Assembly (NCBI GenBank): GCA_019779905.1 | Contig: JABAKE010000016.1 | Location: 37,132 to 101,131, forward strand | Source of the DNA: Modestobacter lapidis | Lineage (GTDB): Bacteria > Actinomycetota > Actinomycetes > Mycobacteriales > Geodermatophilaceae | Direction: 5' to 3' | DNA: 64,000 nucleotides | Shown: positions 15,864-24,082 of the stretch, piece by piece | How the letters are laid out: every line of letters begins with the position of its first letter | Numbering within the stretch: the first letter of the stretch is position 1 | Made by a program: the position numbers and the translations under genes | The notes under the pieces: generated by a model | Database searches by the model: none | What the model was told of the DNA's origin: nothing | What the model saw: the letters and a program-made list of their open reading frames with translations, nothing else

Positions 15864-16736
15864 GTGGCACTGGTGCCGCTGCTCGCCGTACTCGTGCTGG
15901 CCGGCACGGTCGCCCTCGGCACCGCAGTCGTCCGCCGGCCGCCGCCCAGCCGGGAGGCCTCGGTGGCCGCGGCCCGCCGGCACGCCCGGCTGGCCTCGGG
16001 AGCGGCCGTGGCCCTCGGTGCCGCCGCCGCCCTGGCCACCGCGGCTCGCGAGGTGGGGAACACCTCCCCCGGCGGCCTGGGCGTCACGGCCCTGCTGGTC
16101 CCGATCGCTTTCGGCATCGTGCACACCCTGGTCCTCGCCGCCGGCGAGCTGACCTGGCCCCGACCGGAGGGTGCGGTGCGCCGGGCCCGGTTGGTGCGGC
16201 GCGGCCTGCTGGACGCGGCGCCGCGCTGGCTGGTGCGGACGGCGTGGGCCGCGCTGTCGCTCGCCGCCGCCGTCCTCGTGGCCGGGGCACTCCTGGCGGA
16301 CGCAACCGGACGGCGGTTCACCCACGAGTCCGCGACCGGGGGAAGCGCGTTCTCCTCGACGGCCAGTCCGTTCCCCGGCCTCTTCTACGGCCGCCCGGCG
16401 GCGATCGGCCTGCTGGTGCTCGCCGTCGCGGCGGCAGCCGCACTGTGGATCGTCGCGAACCGGCCCGCGGTGGCCACCGAGGACGACCGGATCGAGGGTG
16501 CGCTCCGCCGGGCCTCGGCTCACCGGGTGCTCCGGGCGGCCGTCGGGTCATCCCTGGTCGTCGCCGGGGGCCTCCTGCTCGTCGGCGGGACGGCGATGGT
16601 CAATGCCGGCCTGGTGTCCGCGCCCGGCCTGGCCGGAGCGGTCCCCGGCCTGGTGACCATGGTCACGGGACTCGTGGTCACGTTCATCCGGGCACCCGGC
16701 GTACCGGCGGACTCGCCCGCCGTGCCGGCGAGTTGA
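15864..16736 (+). CDS. Multi-spanning membrane protein, co-transcribed with YtrA-type regulator
   Basis: A 290-residue integral membrane protein with about six hydrophobic segments: an N-terminal VPLLAVLVLAGTVALG, a pair around 35-85, one near 125, one near 190, and a last pair near 235-275. No conserved catalytic motif is seen. GTG 15864 is preferred over GTG 15852 because GGAGG lies five bases before it. A YtrA-type GntR regulator follows after 5 bases. Such regulators usually control membrane transport systems, so this may be an efflux or envelope-stress component, but the family is not recognised. Confidence 0.6.
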   Translation: MALVPLLAVLVLAGTVALGTAVVRRPPPSREASVAAARRHARLASGAAVALGAAAALATAAREVGNTSPGGLGVTALLVPIAFGIVHTLVLAAGELTWPRPEGAVRRARLVRRGLLDAAPRWLVRTAWAALSLAAAVLVAGALLADATGRRFTHESATGGSAFSSTASPFPGLFYGRPAAIGLLVLAVAAAAALWIVANRPAVATEDDRIEGALRRASAHRVLRAAVGSSLVVAGGLLLVGGTAMVNAGLVSAPGLAGAVPGLVTMVTGLVVTFIRAPGVPADSPAVPAS

Positions 16737-16741
16737 CGGCA

Positions 16742-17125
16742 GTGGCCCTCGACATCACCGTCGACGTGCAGGCGGCGACCCCGCCCTACGAGCAGATCCG
16801 CAGTCAGATCGCGGCGTACGTGCAGGGCGGGCTGCTCGCCGACGGCACCCGACTGCCCACCATGCGGGCGCTCGCCGCCGACCTGGGGGTCGCGGTGGGC
16901 ACGGTGGCCCGCGCCTACGCCGAGCTGGAGGCCGCCGGGCTGGTGGCCAGCCGCCGCCGCACCGGCACCGTGGTCACCGGCCCGGCCGCCCCCGTCTCTG
17001 CCCGCGAGGACGGCGTCCGCGCCGCCGCGGCCGACCTCGCCGCCCGCGCGCAGCAGGACGGCGTGGACGGCGAGACGGTGCTGGCGATCGTCCGCGCGGC
17101 GCTGCTGCGGGCGACGGCGTCCTGA
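16742..17125 (+). CDS. GntR-family regulator, YtrA subgroup
   Basis: A 127-residue repressor-like protein. The N-terminal winged helix-turn-helix is clear: PPYEQIRSQIAAYVQ, then GTRLPTMRALAADLGVAVGTVARAYAELEAAGLV and the wing SRRRTGTVV. The C-terminal part is a short helical effector/dimer region, which marks the YtrA subgroup. It begins 5 bases after the stop of the membrane protein, so the two form an operon. The operator-like repeats at 15827-15851 are the likely target. An upstream TTG at 16732 could be an alternative start. It is convergent with the aldo/keto reductase. Confidence 0.88.
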   Translation: MALDITVDVQAATPPYEQIRSQIAAYVQGGLLADGTRLPTMRALAADLGVAVGTVARAYAELEAAGLVASRRRTGTVVTGPAAPVSAREDGVRAAAADLAARAQQDGVDGETVLAIVRAALLRATAS

Positions 17126-17147
17126 CCCGGCGGCGGCCGGAGCGGGG

Positions 17148-17987
17148 TCAGCGGGGGACGTGGTTGAACGTCTCCGGGTCGGGGCCGGTGCGCTCGCCGC
17201 GGTCGAGGGCGCTGATCTCGCGCATGTCGTCCTCGCTCAGCTGGAAGTCGAAGAGGGCGAAGTTCTCCTCGACCCGGCTGCGGGTCACCGACTTCGGGAA
17301 GACGACGTCGCCGCGCTGGACGTGCCACCGCAGCGTCACCTGCGCCGGCGTCCGGCCGGTCCGCTCGGCCACCCGCACGACGGCCGGGTCGTCGAGGACC
17401 TTCCCCTGGGCGATCGGCGACCAGGCCTCGGTGACGATCTGGTGCTCGGCGTCGAACGCGCGCAGGTCGTCCTGGACCAGGTACGGGTGGATCTCGACCT
17501 GGTTCACCGCCGGGCGGACCTCGGTCTCGGCGAACAACCTGCCCAGGTGCTGGGCGTGGAAGTTCGAGACGCCGATCGCCGTGGCCCGGCCGGAGCGGTA
17601 GATCTCCTCCATCGCCTTCCAGGTCTCGACGAAGTCGACGTCGATGCCCGGCAGCGGCCAGTGGATGAGGAACAGGTCCAGGTGGTCGAAGCCGAGGTCG
17701 GCCAGGCTCTGGTCGAAGGCGCGCAGCGCGTCGTCGCGGGCGTGGAAGCCGTTGTTCAGCTTGCTGGTCACGAAGATCTCGCCGCGGTCGACGCCGGCGG
17801 CGCGGATGCCCTCGCCGACACCCTTCTCGTTGCCGTACATCTGGGCGGTGTCGATGTGCCGGTAGCCGACCTCCAGCGCCGTCTGCACCGCCGTGGCGGT
17901 CTCCGCCGGGGGCACCTGGTAGACGCCGAAGCCGAGCTGCGGGATCTGCACGCCGTTGTTCAGGGTGATCGTGGGCACGGTGGCCAT
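17148..17987 (-). CDS. Aldo/keto reductase
   Basis: A 279-residue NADPH-dependent aldo/keto reductase of the 2,5-diketo-gluconate reductase-like group. The catalytic tetrad is visible: D46 and Y51 (HIDTAQMYGNE), K76 (VTSKLNN) and H109 (LIHWPLP). The NADPH site is indicated by FPKSVTRSRVEENF near 230. Members reduce aldehydes and ketones in the cytoplasm with broad specificity. The ATG at 17987 has AGAGG upstream. It is a single gene between the convergent GntR gene and the Eis-like gene behind it, with 87 bases of intergenic DNA holding nothing recognised. Confidence 0.93.
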   Translation of the reverse strand: MATVPTITLNNGVQIPQLGFGVYQVPPAETATAVQTALEVGYRHIDTAQMYGNEKGVGEGIRAAGVDRGEIFVTSKLNNGFHARDDALRAFDQSLADLGFDHLDLFLIHWPLPGIDVDFVETWKAMEEIYRSGRATAIGVSNFHAQHLGRLFAETEVRPAVNQVEIHPYLVQDDLRAFDAEHQIVTEAWSPIAQGKVLDDPAVVRVAERTGRTPAQVTLRWHVQRGDVVFPKSVTRSRVEENFALFDFQLSEDDMREISALDRGERTGPDPETFNHVPR

Positions 17988-18074
17988 GGGGGTCCTCTCG
18001 TGGGGCGGGGCTGAGTGGGGGCGCACGCTGCACGGGGAGGCGCGCCGGCCCGGACCGACGCCTACCCGCCCGGC

Positions 18075-19259
18075 TTAGAAGTAGTCGAGCAGCTGGGCCC
18101 GCGGGCCACCGGCCAGCAGGTCCAGCGCCGCCGGGTCGCCGGTTCCGCCGGCCAGGCCCGCCTGGGCCACGGCCCGTCCGGTGCCCGCACCGCAGTACAG
18201 GACGGCGAAGCCCCGGACGTCGAGCTCCAGCTCCGGCTCGGCGATGGTGCGCGTCAGCCTGCCCGCACCGTCGGCGATCTCCAGCTCCCAGGCGCCGGCG
18301 TTCCACGGCGCGGCGCCGTCGGCGAGGTTGAACGAGACCCGCCCCCGCACGTGGGCCGGCCAGCCGCGGGCCTGCACGGCCCGGGCCACGTCGACCGGCC
18401 GGTGCATCCACGGCTGGGCGGAGTGCGCGCCGGCCCGCTCCAGCGGCAGGACGGCGGAGACCGCGTCCCCGGGCAGCAACGGCACCCGCACCGTGCGGGT
18501 GACCGTCGTCCACCCGGCCAGCACGCCGACCAGCGCGCGGGCCGCCTCCGGCCCCGCCGCCAGCAGGTCGCGCACCTCGAGCCGGCCCTCGGGGCCGTAC
18601 CCCCGGCCGCGGCCGAACAGCAGCGCCCCGACCAGCTCCCCGCCGTCCTCGGCCAGGGTCACCGCGTCGACCTCCCGCGGGAGCGGGGTCTCCGGCGGCT
18701 CGTCGAAGACGCCGCCGCGGCGGGTGAGCAGTCCGTCGTGGAGGCGGGCGACGCGCTGGTAGAGCTCCGTGACGGCCGGCAGGTCGTCGGGACCTCCCGG
18801 GCGCAGCTGGACGCTCCCGGTGTCGCGGGCGCGGGGCAGCGCGGCGACGTCCAGCTCGGCGCCGGTGAGCGCACCGGCGACCTCCCAGCCCAGCGCCCGG
18901 TACACCGCCGTGACGGTCGGGTAGAGCGCGCTGACCGCCGCGCCCCGGTCACGGGCACCGGCCAGCAGCTCCGTCAGCAGCTCCCGGGCGAGCCCGCCGC
19001 CGCGGCTCTCCGGCCGGACGGCGACCCCGCTGACGTCGGCAGCGGGCACCCGCCGGCCACCCCACCACTGGTCGTGGGCGAGATCGGTGACCTTGCCGAC
19101 CAGCCGGCCGGCACCGTCGAAGGCGCCGATCCGCCGCACACCGGGGACGTCGCGCAGCGCGTACGCCGGCGGTTCGGCCGGGCCGCCGAAGGCCAGCCGG
19201 CCCAGCTCCCAGGCCGCCGGCAGGTCGTCGGCCGCGAGCTCGCGGATCGTGCTGCTCAC
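18075..19259 (-). CDS. Eis-like GNAT acetyltransferase
   Basis: A 394-residue protein of the Eis family (enhanced intracellular survival), with tandem GNAT domains and a C-terminal SCP2-like domain. The acetyl-CoA site of the first domain is VSGVAVRPESRGGGLARELL (about 75-95), and a conserved tyrosine lies in SALYPTV, matching the Eis acid residue. The protein ends in DYF. In mycobacterial Eis the carboxylate of the C-terminal phenylalanine is the catalytic base, so this ending is consistent with activity. Eis proteins acetylate several amines of aminoglycosides and other amines. Its GTG start overlaps the stop of the MFS transporter gene by 4 bases. The stop is TAA, unusual in this window. 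Confidence 0.88.
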   Translation of the reverse strand: MSSTIRELAADDLPAAWELGRLAFGGPAEPPAYALRDVPGVRRIGAFDGAGRLVGKVTDLAHDQWWGGRRVPAADVSGVAVRPESRGGGLARELLTELLAGARDRGAAVSALYPTVTAVYRALGWEVAGALTGAELDVAALPRARDTGSVQLRPGGPDDLPAVTELYQRVARLHDGLLTRRGGVFDEPPETPLPREVDAVTLAEDGGELVGALLFGRGRGYGPEGRLEVRDLLAAGPEAARALVGVLAGWTTVTRTVRVPLLPGDAVSAVLPLERAGAHSAQPWMHRPVDVARAVQARGWPAHVRGRVSFNLADGAAPWNAGAWELEIADGAGRLTRTIAEPELELDVRGFAVLYCGAGTGRAVAQAGLAGGTGDPAALDLLAGGPRAQLLDYF

Positions 19260-20518
19260 CGGGCGACGCCCTGCCCGGGCACCATCGACCCGACGGTGCC
19301 GGCCGGACGCCGCAGCAGCCCGGCGCCGGCCAGCGCCAGCAGCCCGGCCAGGCCGGCGCCGGCGGCCGGCACGGCGAACGCGGTGTCGGCACCCCAGGCG
19401 TCGACCGCCGCGCCGCCCAGCGCGGCACCCAGCGTCACCCCCAGCGTCAGGCCGGTCGACGTCCAGGCCAGCCCCTCGTTGAGCGCCGCCCGGTCCATCC
19501 GCGACTCGACCAGCGACATCCCGGCGACCAGCAGGGGCGCGATCGCCAGCCCGGAGAGGAAGGCGGCCGGGACGAGCCAGACCAGCGACCCGACGGCCAG
19601 CAGCAGCTGGGTGGCGGCACCGAACAGGACGGCGCAGGCCAGGAACCGGGTGACCAGCGTCCCGGGCAGCCGCAGGACGCCGTAGAGCAGCCCGGCGACC
19701 AGGCTGCCGGCGGCGTAGACGGCCAGCGCGACCCCGGCCGCCGCCGGCCGCCCCTGCGCCTCGGCGAAGCCGACCACCACGACGTCCATCGCACCGAACA
19801 CGACGCCCACGGCCAGGTAGGTGATGGCGACGACGACCAGCGCAGGGCTGAGGACCGTCGTGCGGACCCGCCGCTCCCCGACCGGGACGACGGCCACCGG
19901 CGGCTGCGTGGCCACCTGACCGGAGAGCACCAGCCCACCGGCGACCCCGACCAGCAGGCCGGCGAGGAAGCCGGCGGGCGGCGCGACCAGCGCAGCCAGG
20001 AACGTGACCGCCGGCGGCCCGACGACGAAGACCACCTCGTCCACCACCGACTCGAAGGCGAAGGCGGTCTGCCGCTGCTGCTGGTCGGGCAGCGCGTGCG
20101 CCCAGCGGGACCGCACCACCGAACCCATGTTGGCCCCGCTGGCGCCGCTGACGGCGGCGAGCACGAACCACGTCCACCGGGGGGCGTCGGCCACGACGAC
20201 GCCGACGAACGCCAGCCCCAGCACCAGGTAGGCGAGGCTGGTGAGGCGCAGTACCGGCGCCTGGCCGTAGCGGTCCATCAACCGCGCCCACTGGGGGCTG
20301 GCCAGCGCGAAGGACAGCGCGAGGGTGCCGGCAACGGCCCCGGCGAGCCCGTAGCTGCCGGTCTCGCCGGCCACCAGCAGGATCGAGCCGAGGCCGACGG
20401 TGGCCATCGGGATCCGGGCCAGCCAGCCGGCCAGCGAGAACGCCCGCGCGCCGGGGACGGCGAACAGGCGGGCGTAGGGACTGAAGAGGGTGCGGGCTGC
20501 GGGGGCCTTCACGGACAC
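19256..20518 (-). CDS. MFS transporter
   Basis: A 420-residue major facilitator superfamily protein with about 12 hydrophobic segments. The loop between helices 2 and 3 reads WARLMDRYGQAPVL, the MFS motif A region. The C-terminal half repeats the pattern (LIV-rich helices after a basic GERRVRTT loop). It is most like drug or sugar efflux permeases; the substrate cannot be assigned. It is coupled by a GTGA overlap to the Eis-like acetyltransferase gene downstream, so the two probably work in one response, perhaps export and modification of an amine-containing compound. Start: GTG 20518 with a GAGAAG upstream; GTG 20512 is an alternative. Confidence 0.87.
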   Translation of the reverse strand: MSVKAPAARTLFSPYARLFAVPGARAFSLAGWLARIPMATVGLGSILLVAGETGSYGLAGAVAGTLALSFALASPQWARLMDRYGQAPVLRLTSLAYLVLGLAFVGVVVADAPRWTWFVLAAVSGASGANMGSVVRSRWAHALPDQQQRQTAFAFESVVDEVVFVVGPPAVTFLAALVAPPAGFLAGLLVGVAGGLVLSGQVATQPPVAVVPVGERRVRTTVLSPALVVVAITYLAVGVVFGAMDVVVVGFAEAQGRPAAAGVALAVYAAGSLVAGLLYGVLRLPGTLVTRFLACAVLFGAATQLLLAVGSLVWLVPAAFLSGLAIAPLLVAGMSLVESRMDRAALNEGLAWTSTGLTLGVTLGAALGGAAVDAWGADTAFAVPAAGAGLAGLLALAGAGLLRRPAGTVGSMVPGQGVAR

Positions 20519-20679
20519 GGACTGCTTCTCGCGCTTCCTGGCCACAGGCGAGTGCGGGTTCGTCCGCCGGGCTCTCGGGTGGCCCGTGCAAGATAACAGC
20601 GCGGTCGCGACGGGCGCCGGAACCAGCCGGCCCTGCGGCCCGGAGCGCGGGACCCGGCGCAGGACGCGCCGTCCGGCAC

Positions 20680-20685
20680 TACATT
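20680..20685 (+). promoter_or_regulatory. -10 box of a probable leaderless moaA promoter
   Basis: TACATT fits the actinobacterial TANNNT -10 pattern and begins 13 bases before the A of the moaA start codon, so transcription would begin at or next to the ATG. No ribosome binding site precedes moaA, which fits leaderless translation. No Moco-riboswitch-like fold was recognised in the 174-base region upstream. Confidence 0.6.
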
Positions 20686-20692
20686 CGGAGCG

Positions 20693-21742
20693 ATGACGAC
20701 CGTGAGCTCGCTCCCCGACCCCCAGGTGCGCGCCCCGGTGCCCCGGGGCAGCGGCGGCCTGGTCGACCGGCACGGCCGGGTGGCCACCGACCTGCGGGTC
20801 TCCCTCACCGATCGCTGCAACCTGCGCTGCACCTACTGCATGCCGCCCGAAGGGCTGGACTGGCTGCCGAAGGTGGAGGTGCTCACCGACGAGGAGATCG
20901 TCCGGCTGGTCCGGATCGGCGTCGAGCAGCTGGGCATCCGCGAGGTCCGGTTCACCGGTGGCGAGCCGCTGCTGCGCCCGGGCCTGCCCGGCATCGTCGC
21001 CGCGACCACGGCGCTGGCGCCCCGCCCCGAGGTCAGCCTCACCACCAACGCCATCGGCCTGTCCCGGATGGCCCCGGCGCTGGCCGAGGCCGGGCTGGAC
21101 CGGATCAACGTCAGCCTGGACACCCTCGACCGCGAGCGGTTCAAGCAACTCACCCACCGCGACCGGCTGCCCGACGTGCTGGCCGGGCTGGCCGCCGCCC
21201 GCGACGCCGGGCTCACCCCGGTGAAGGTCAACGCGGTGCTGCTGCGCGGCATCAACGAGGCCGACGCCGTCCCGCTGCTGGACTACTGCCTGGAGCACGG
21301 CTACCAGCTGCGCTTCATCGAGCAGATGCCGCTGGACGCCCACCACGCCTGGACCCGCGGCGAGATGGTCACCGCGGAGGACATCCTGGCCCGGCTCACC
21401 GCGGCGCACACGCTCACCCCGGACGTCGAGGACCGCGGCGCGGCACCGGCCGAACGTTGGCTGGTCGACGGCGGGCCCGCCACGGTCGGCGTCATCGCCT
21501 CGGTGACCCGGTCCTTCTGCGGCGCCTGCGACCGCACCCGGCTCACCGCCGACGGCCAGATCCGCAACTGCCTGTTCGCCCGGGAGGAGTCCGACCTGCG
21601 CACCGCGATGCGCGCGGGCGCCGACGACGAGGAGCTCGCCGACCGCTGGCGGGTCGCCACCCTGGGCAAGCTGCCGGGGCACGGAATCGACGACCCGAGC
21701 TTCCTGCAGCCCAGCCGCCCGATGTCCGCGATCGGGGGCTGA
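20693..21742 (+). CDS. moaA: GTP 3',8-cyclase MoaA
   Basis: A 349-residue radical SAM enzyme that starts molybdopterin synthesis by converting GTP to 3',8-cyclo-GTP. The N-terminal SAM cluster is CNLRCTYC (C42, C46, C49). The second [4Fe-4S] site is FCGACDRTRLTADGQIRNC near 265-285. The GGEPLLRPG and SLDTLDRERF segments are typical. The C-terminal GG, essential in MoaA, is present. A leaderless start is supported by a TACATT box 13 bases upstream. moaD follows after 4 bases. The partner moaC is not in the window. Confidence 0.96.
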   Translation: MTTVSSLPDPQVRAPVPRGSGGLVDRHGRVATDLRVSLTDRCNLRCTYCMPPEGLDWLPKVEVLTDEEIVRLVRIGVEQLGIREVRFTGGEPLLRPGLPGIVAATTALAPRPEVSLTTNAIGLSRMAPALAEAGLDRINVSLDTLDRERFKQLTHRDRLPDVLAGLAAARDAGLTPVKVNAVLLRGINEADAVPLLDYCLEHGYQLRFIEQMPLDAHHAWTRGEMVTAEDILARLTAAHTLTPDVEDRGAAPAERWLVDGGPATVGVIASVTRSFCGACDRTRLTADGQIRNCLFAREESDLRTAMRAGADDEELADRWRVATLGKLPGHGIDDPSFLQPSRPMSAIGG

Positions 21743-21746
21743 GGAG

Positions 21747-22001
21747 GTGACCAGCCCGAACCCGGTGACCGTCCGGTACTTCGCCGGCGCCCGGGCCGCC
21801 GTCGGTGTCGACACCGAGGCCCGCGAGGCCGCGACCCTGGACGACCTGGTCGGCCAGCTCGTGCACGCGCACGGCGACCGGCTGGAGAAGGTGCTCACCG
21901 CCTGCTCGTTCCTGGTGGACGGCACCTCGACCCGGGACCGGGCGTCGGTCCTGGCACCCGGTGCGGTGGTCGACGTCCTGCCCCCGTTCGCCGGTGGGTG
22001 A
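21747..22001 (+). CDS. moaD: MoaD small subunit of molybdopterin synthase
   Basis: An 84-residue ubiquitin-fold sulfur carrier ending in PPFAGG; the C-terminal GG is adenylated and thiocarboxylated before sulfur transfer by MoaE. The VRYFAGARAAVG opening and the hydrophobic ATLDDLVGQL helix are typical. It lies 4 bases after moaA with GAGGAGG in the junction, so the two are one operon. The partner moaE is at 24083 on the opposite strand. Hairpin repeat copy 4 follows directly after its stop. Confidence 0.93.
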   Translation: MTSPNPVTVRYFAGARAAVGVDTEAREAATLDDLVGQLVHAHGDRLEKVLTACSFLVDGTSTRDRASVLAPGAVVDVLPPFAGG

Positions 22002-22067
22002 AAGAGGACCGTCCTTTCCCCCACGCCTGGCAGGCTCGGCGCGGGCCCCTGAAGAATGGCCGTTCCA
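22002..22067 (+). repeat. Stop-proximal hairpin repeat, copy 4 (long variant)
   Basis: Starts at the base after the moaD stop codon. It is nearly identical over 66 bases to copy 6 at 44237, with about 7 differences. The inner stem is CCCACGCC with GGCGCGGG (one A-C mismatch, G-T on the other strand), and the loop TGGCAGGCTC has one change from the family. The outer stem pairs GTCCTTTC with GAAGAATGG imperfectly. Sequence differences between copies 4 and 6 fall mainly in the outer stem. Confidence 0.8.
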
Positions 22068-22079
22068 CGAGGAGGAGCC

Positions 22080-22292
22080 ATGAGCGTGTTCGGCAAGGCC
22101 AAGGCCAAGGTGGAGGAACTGCTCGGCCGCGCCGAGCAGGTGTACGGCGAGTCCCACGGGGATGCCGCAGCCAGCCTGGACGGCGAGGCCCGGCGGCTGG
22201 AGGCCGAGGCCGAGGAGGAGCAGGCCGCCGGCGAGCAGGCCGCCGGCGAGGACCGGCACCCCGACGACGACGGGTTGGCCGGGGCCCGCTGA
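22080..22292 (+). CDS. Small acidic helical protein
   Basis: A 70-residue protein starting MSVFGKAKAKVEELLGRAEQ and ending in a highly acidic tail with EAEEEQAAGEQAAGED. It appears to be one amphipathic helix followed by a disordered acidic tail. The opening, with KAKAKVEELLGRAEQ, is only weakly like CsbD-type stress proteins, so no family is assigned. ATG 22080 has an unusually strong GAGGAGGAG just upstream, which supports real and probably high expression. It lies behind hairpin repeat copy 4. The end of the gene runs into three near-identical GGCCCGCTGA units. Confidence 0.7.
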   Translation: MSVFGKAKAKVEELLGRAEQVYGESHGDAAASLDGEARRLEAEAEEEQAAGEQAAGEDRHPDDDGLAGAR

Positions 22293-22303
22293 GGCCCGCT
22301 GAG

Positions 22304-22320
22304 GCCCCGCTGACCGGGGC
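22304..22320. terminator. Hairpin between convergent genes
   Basis: GCCCCG and CGGGGC with a 5-base loop lie between the convergent small acidic protein and SpoIIE-type phosphatase genes. The stem has six base pairs and no T-run, so it is a weak candidate bidirectional terminator. Confidence 0.4.
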
Positions 22321-22322
22321 GG

Positions 22323-23912
22323 CTACCGGCGGAGGCGGACGGCCACCAGGGCGACGTCGTCGTCGGGCCGGCCGTGCACCAGCCGGTCCACCAGCTCGTC
22401 GCAGAGCACGTCCAGCGGTTCCCCCGCCAGCTCCGCGGCGGCCGCCCGCAGGCGGCCCATGCCCTCGTCCAGGTCGGCGTCCCGCCGTTCGATGAGCCCG
22501 TCGGTGAACAGCAGCACGGTGGTGCCCTCGTCCAGGGTCACCACCGACTCCTCCCGGCGCACCGCGGCATCGACGCCGAGCAGCAGCTCGCCCTTCCACT
22601 GCGCCAGCGCCGCCAAGGTCCCGTCGGGGTGGATGACCAGCGGCGGCAGGTGCCCGGCGTTGGTCCACCGCATCCGGGTGACCCCCCGCGCGGCCTCCGC
22701 CGGCGTCTGCTCGAAACGGGCCACCGCGGCGGTCGCGTAGGTGTCCAGCCGCAGCTGGGCCATCGCGGCGTCCAGCCCGCGCAGCACCTCACCCGGCCCG
22801 GCGTCGCTGTAGGTGGCGATCCCGCGCAGCAGCGACCGCAGCTGGCCCATCGCCGCCGCGGCGGCGGTGTCGTGCCCCACGACGTCCCCGATGACCAGCA
22901 TCATCGCGCCGCAGGGCTGCACGAACGCGTCGTACCAGTCCCCGCCGACCCGGGCCGCCTCGGCGGCCGGGGTGTAGCGGACGACGACCTCGGCCCGGTC
23001 CAGATCCAGCGGGCCGGTGAGCAGGCTGCGCTGCAGTTCCTCGGCCAGCTTGCGCTGCTCGCTGAAGAGCCGGGCGTTGTCCAGGGCCAGCCCGACCCGG
23101 TCGGCCACCTCCTGGCCGGTGACGAGCTCGGCGTCCGTGGGCTTGCGCGAGCCGTCGAAGTAGAGGGTCAGCACGCCCAGCGTCCGGCCACGGCCGCGCA
23201 GCGGCAGGGTCACCCCCGAGGTGACCCCGAGCAGCTCGGCGAGCTCGCGGGCGTCGCCGGGGGGCAGCAGGTCGACCACGTCGGCGGACGCGGAGACCAC
23301 CGTCTCCCCCATCAGGGCGCGGACCACCGGCGAGGTGACCGGCATGGCGTCCAGGCGGACGGCGGCGTAGCGCTCGACCAGCGCCCGCTGCGCCGGATCG
23401 GCGTGCCAACAGCCGACGTCGCGGGGCCGGCCGTCGTCGTCGACCACGGTGAGCAGGCACCAGTCACCGAGCGAGGGCACCAGCAGGCGGGGGATGCGGG
23501 ACATCCCGGCGTCGGCGTCCAGCGTGCCGGCCAGCTCGGCGCTGAGCCGGGCCAGCATGGCCAGTCGGTCCTGGGCGACCCGGCGTTCGGTGACGTCGGT
23601 GAAGTAGAACATCAAGCCGTCGGTCGCCGGCACGGCCTCGACCTCGTACCAGCGGTTCAGCGGGTGCGGGTAGAACGCCTCCACCATGGCCGGCTGCCCC
23701 GACTCGAGGACCTTGCGGTAGGTGCGGCCGAAGTCGTGGTCGACGGTCTCGGGGTAGATGTCCCAGTAGATGCGGCCGACCAGGTCCTCGCGGCAGGCCT
23801 GGACCAGCCGCTCCCCGGCGGGGTTGATATGGGTAATGACCCAGTCGTGGTCCACGGACATGAAGCCCACGGGCATCGACTCGACAACCCGCTCACCGGC
23901 CCGCCATGGCAC
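22323..23912 (-). CDS. PAS-GAF-SpoIIE (PP2C) serine phosphatase
   Basis: A 529-residue cytoplasmic signalling protein. Residues about 10-110 are a PAS domain (VGFMSVDHDWVITHINPAGERL and the closing YFTDVTERR). Residues about 125-290 are a GAF domain. Residues about 305-529 are a SpoIIE-type PP2C phosphatase with metal ligands in VGGDWYDAF, GDVVGHDTAAA, and the DDDVALV end. Proteins of this type usually dephosphorylate anti-anti-sigma factors to release stress sigma factors; no partner STAS or RsbW gene is adjacent. GTG 23912 has AGGAGG seven bases upstream; an earlier GTG at 23948 is less likely. It splits the molybdenum locus between moaD and moaE. Confidence 0.88.
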   Translation of the reverse strand: MPWRAGERVVESMPVGFMSVDHDWVITHINPAGERLVQACREDLVGRIYWDIYPETVDHDFGRTYRKVLESGQPAMVEAFYPHPLNRWYEVEAVPATDGLMFYFTDVTERRVAQDRLAMLARLSAELAGTLDADAGMSRIPRLLVPSLGDWCLLTVVDDDGRPRDVGCWHADPAQRALVERYAAVRLDAMPVTSPVVRALMGETVVSASADVVDLLPPGDARELAELLGVTSGVTLPLRGRGRTLGVLTLYFDGSRKPTDAELVTGQEVADRVGLALDNARLFSEQRKLAEELQRSLLTGPLDLDRAEVVVRYTPAAEAARVGGDWYDAFVQPCGAMMLVIGDVVGHDTAAAAAMGQLRSLLRGIATYSDAGPGEVLRGLDAAMAQLRLDTYATAAVARFEQTPAEAARGVTRMRWTNAGHLPPLVIHPDGTLAALAQWKGELLLGVDAAVRREESVVTLDEGTTVLLFTDGLIERRDADLDEGMGRLRAAAAELAGEPLDVLCDELVDRLVHGRPDDDVALVAVRLRR

Positions 23913-24082
23913 GTCGTGACCTCCTGGTCCTCCGCTTCCCGCGGACACACCGGAGGAGCACCGCCCCCGGTGTTGGAGTCGACGCGAACAGTTATGTCAC
24001 GCCGGGGCCGGGTCGGCAAGCAACCGGGCCGGGGAGCGACGAGCAACACGTTGCCGAGGGATGTCCGCCGCCTGCGGCGCCC

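Noticed and set aside
20519..20692. Possible molybdenum cofactor riboswitch upstream of moaA
   Set aside because: No recognisable Moco-motif stems or conserved loop, and the TACATT box implies a leaderless transcript, which leaves no room for a riboswitch.
22284..22313. Three tandem GGCCCGCTGA-like units
   Set aside because: Only 10-11 bases each, at the end of a gene in GC-rich DNA; probably slippage with no clear role.
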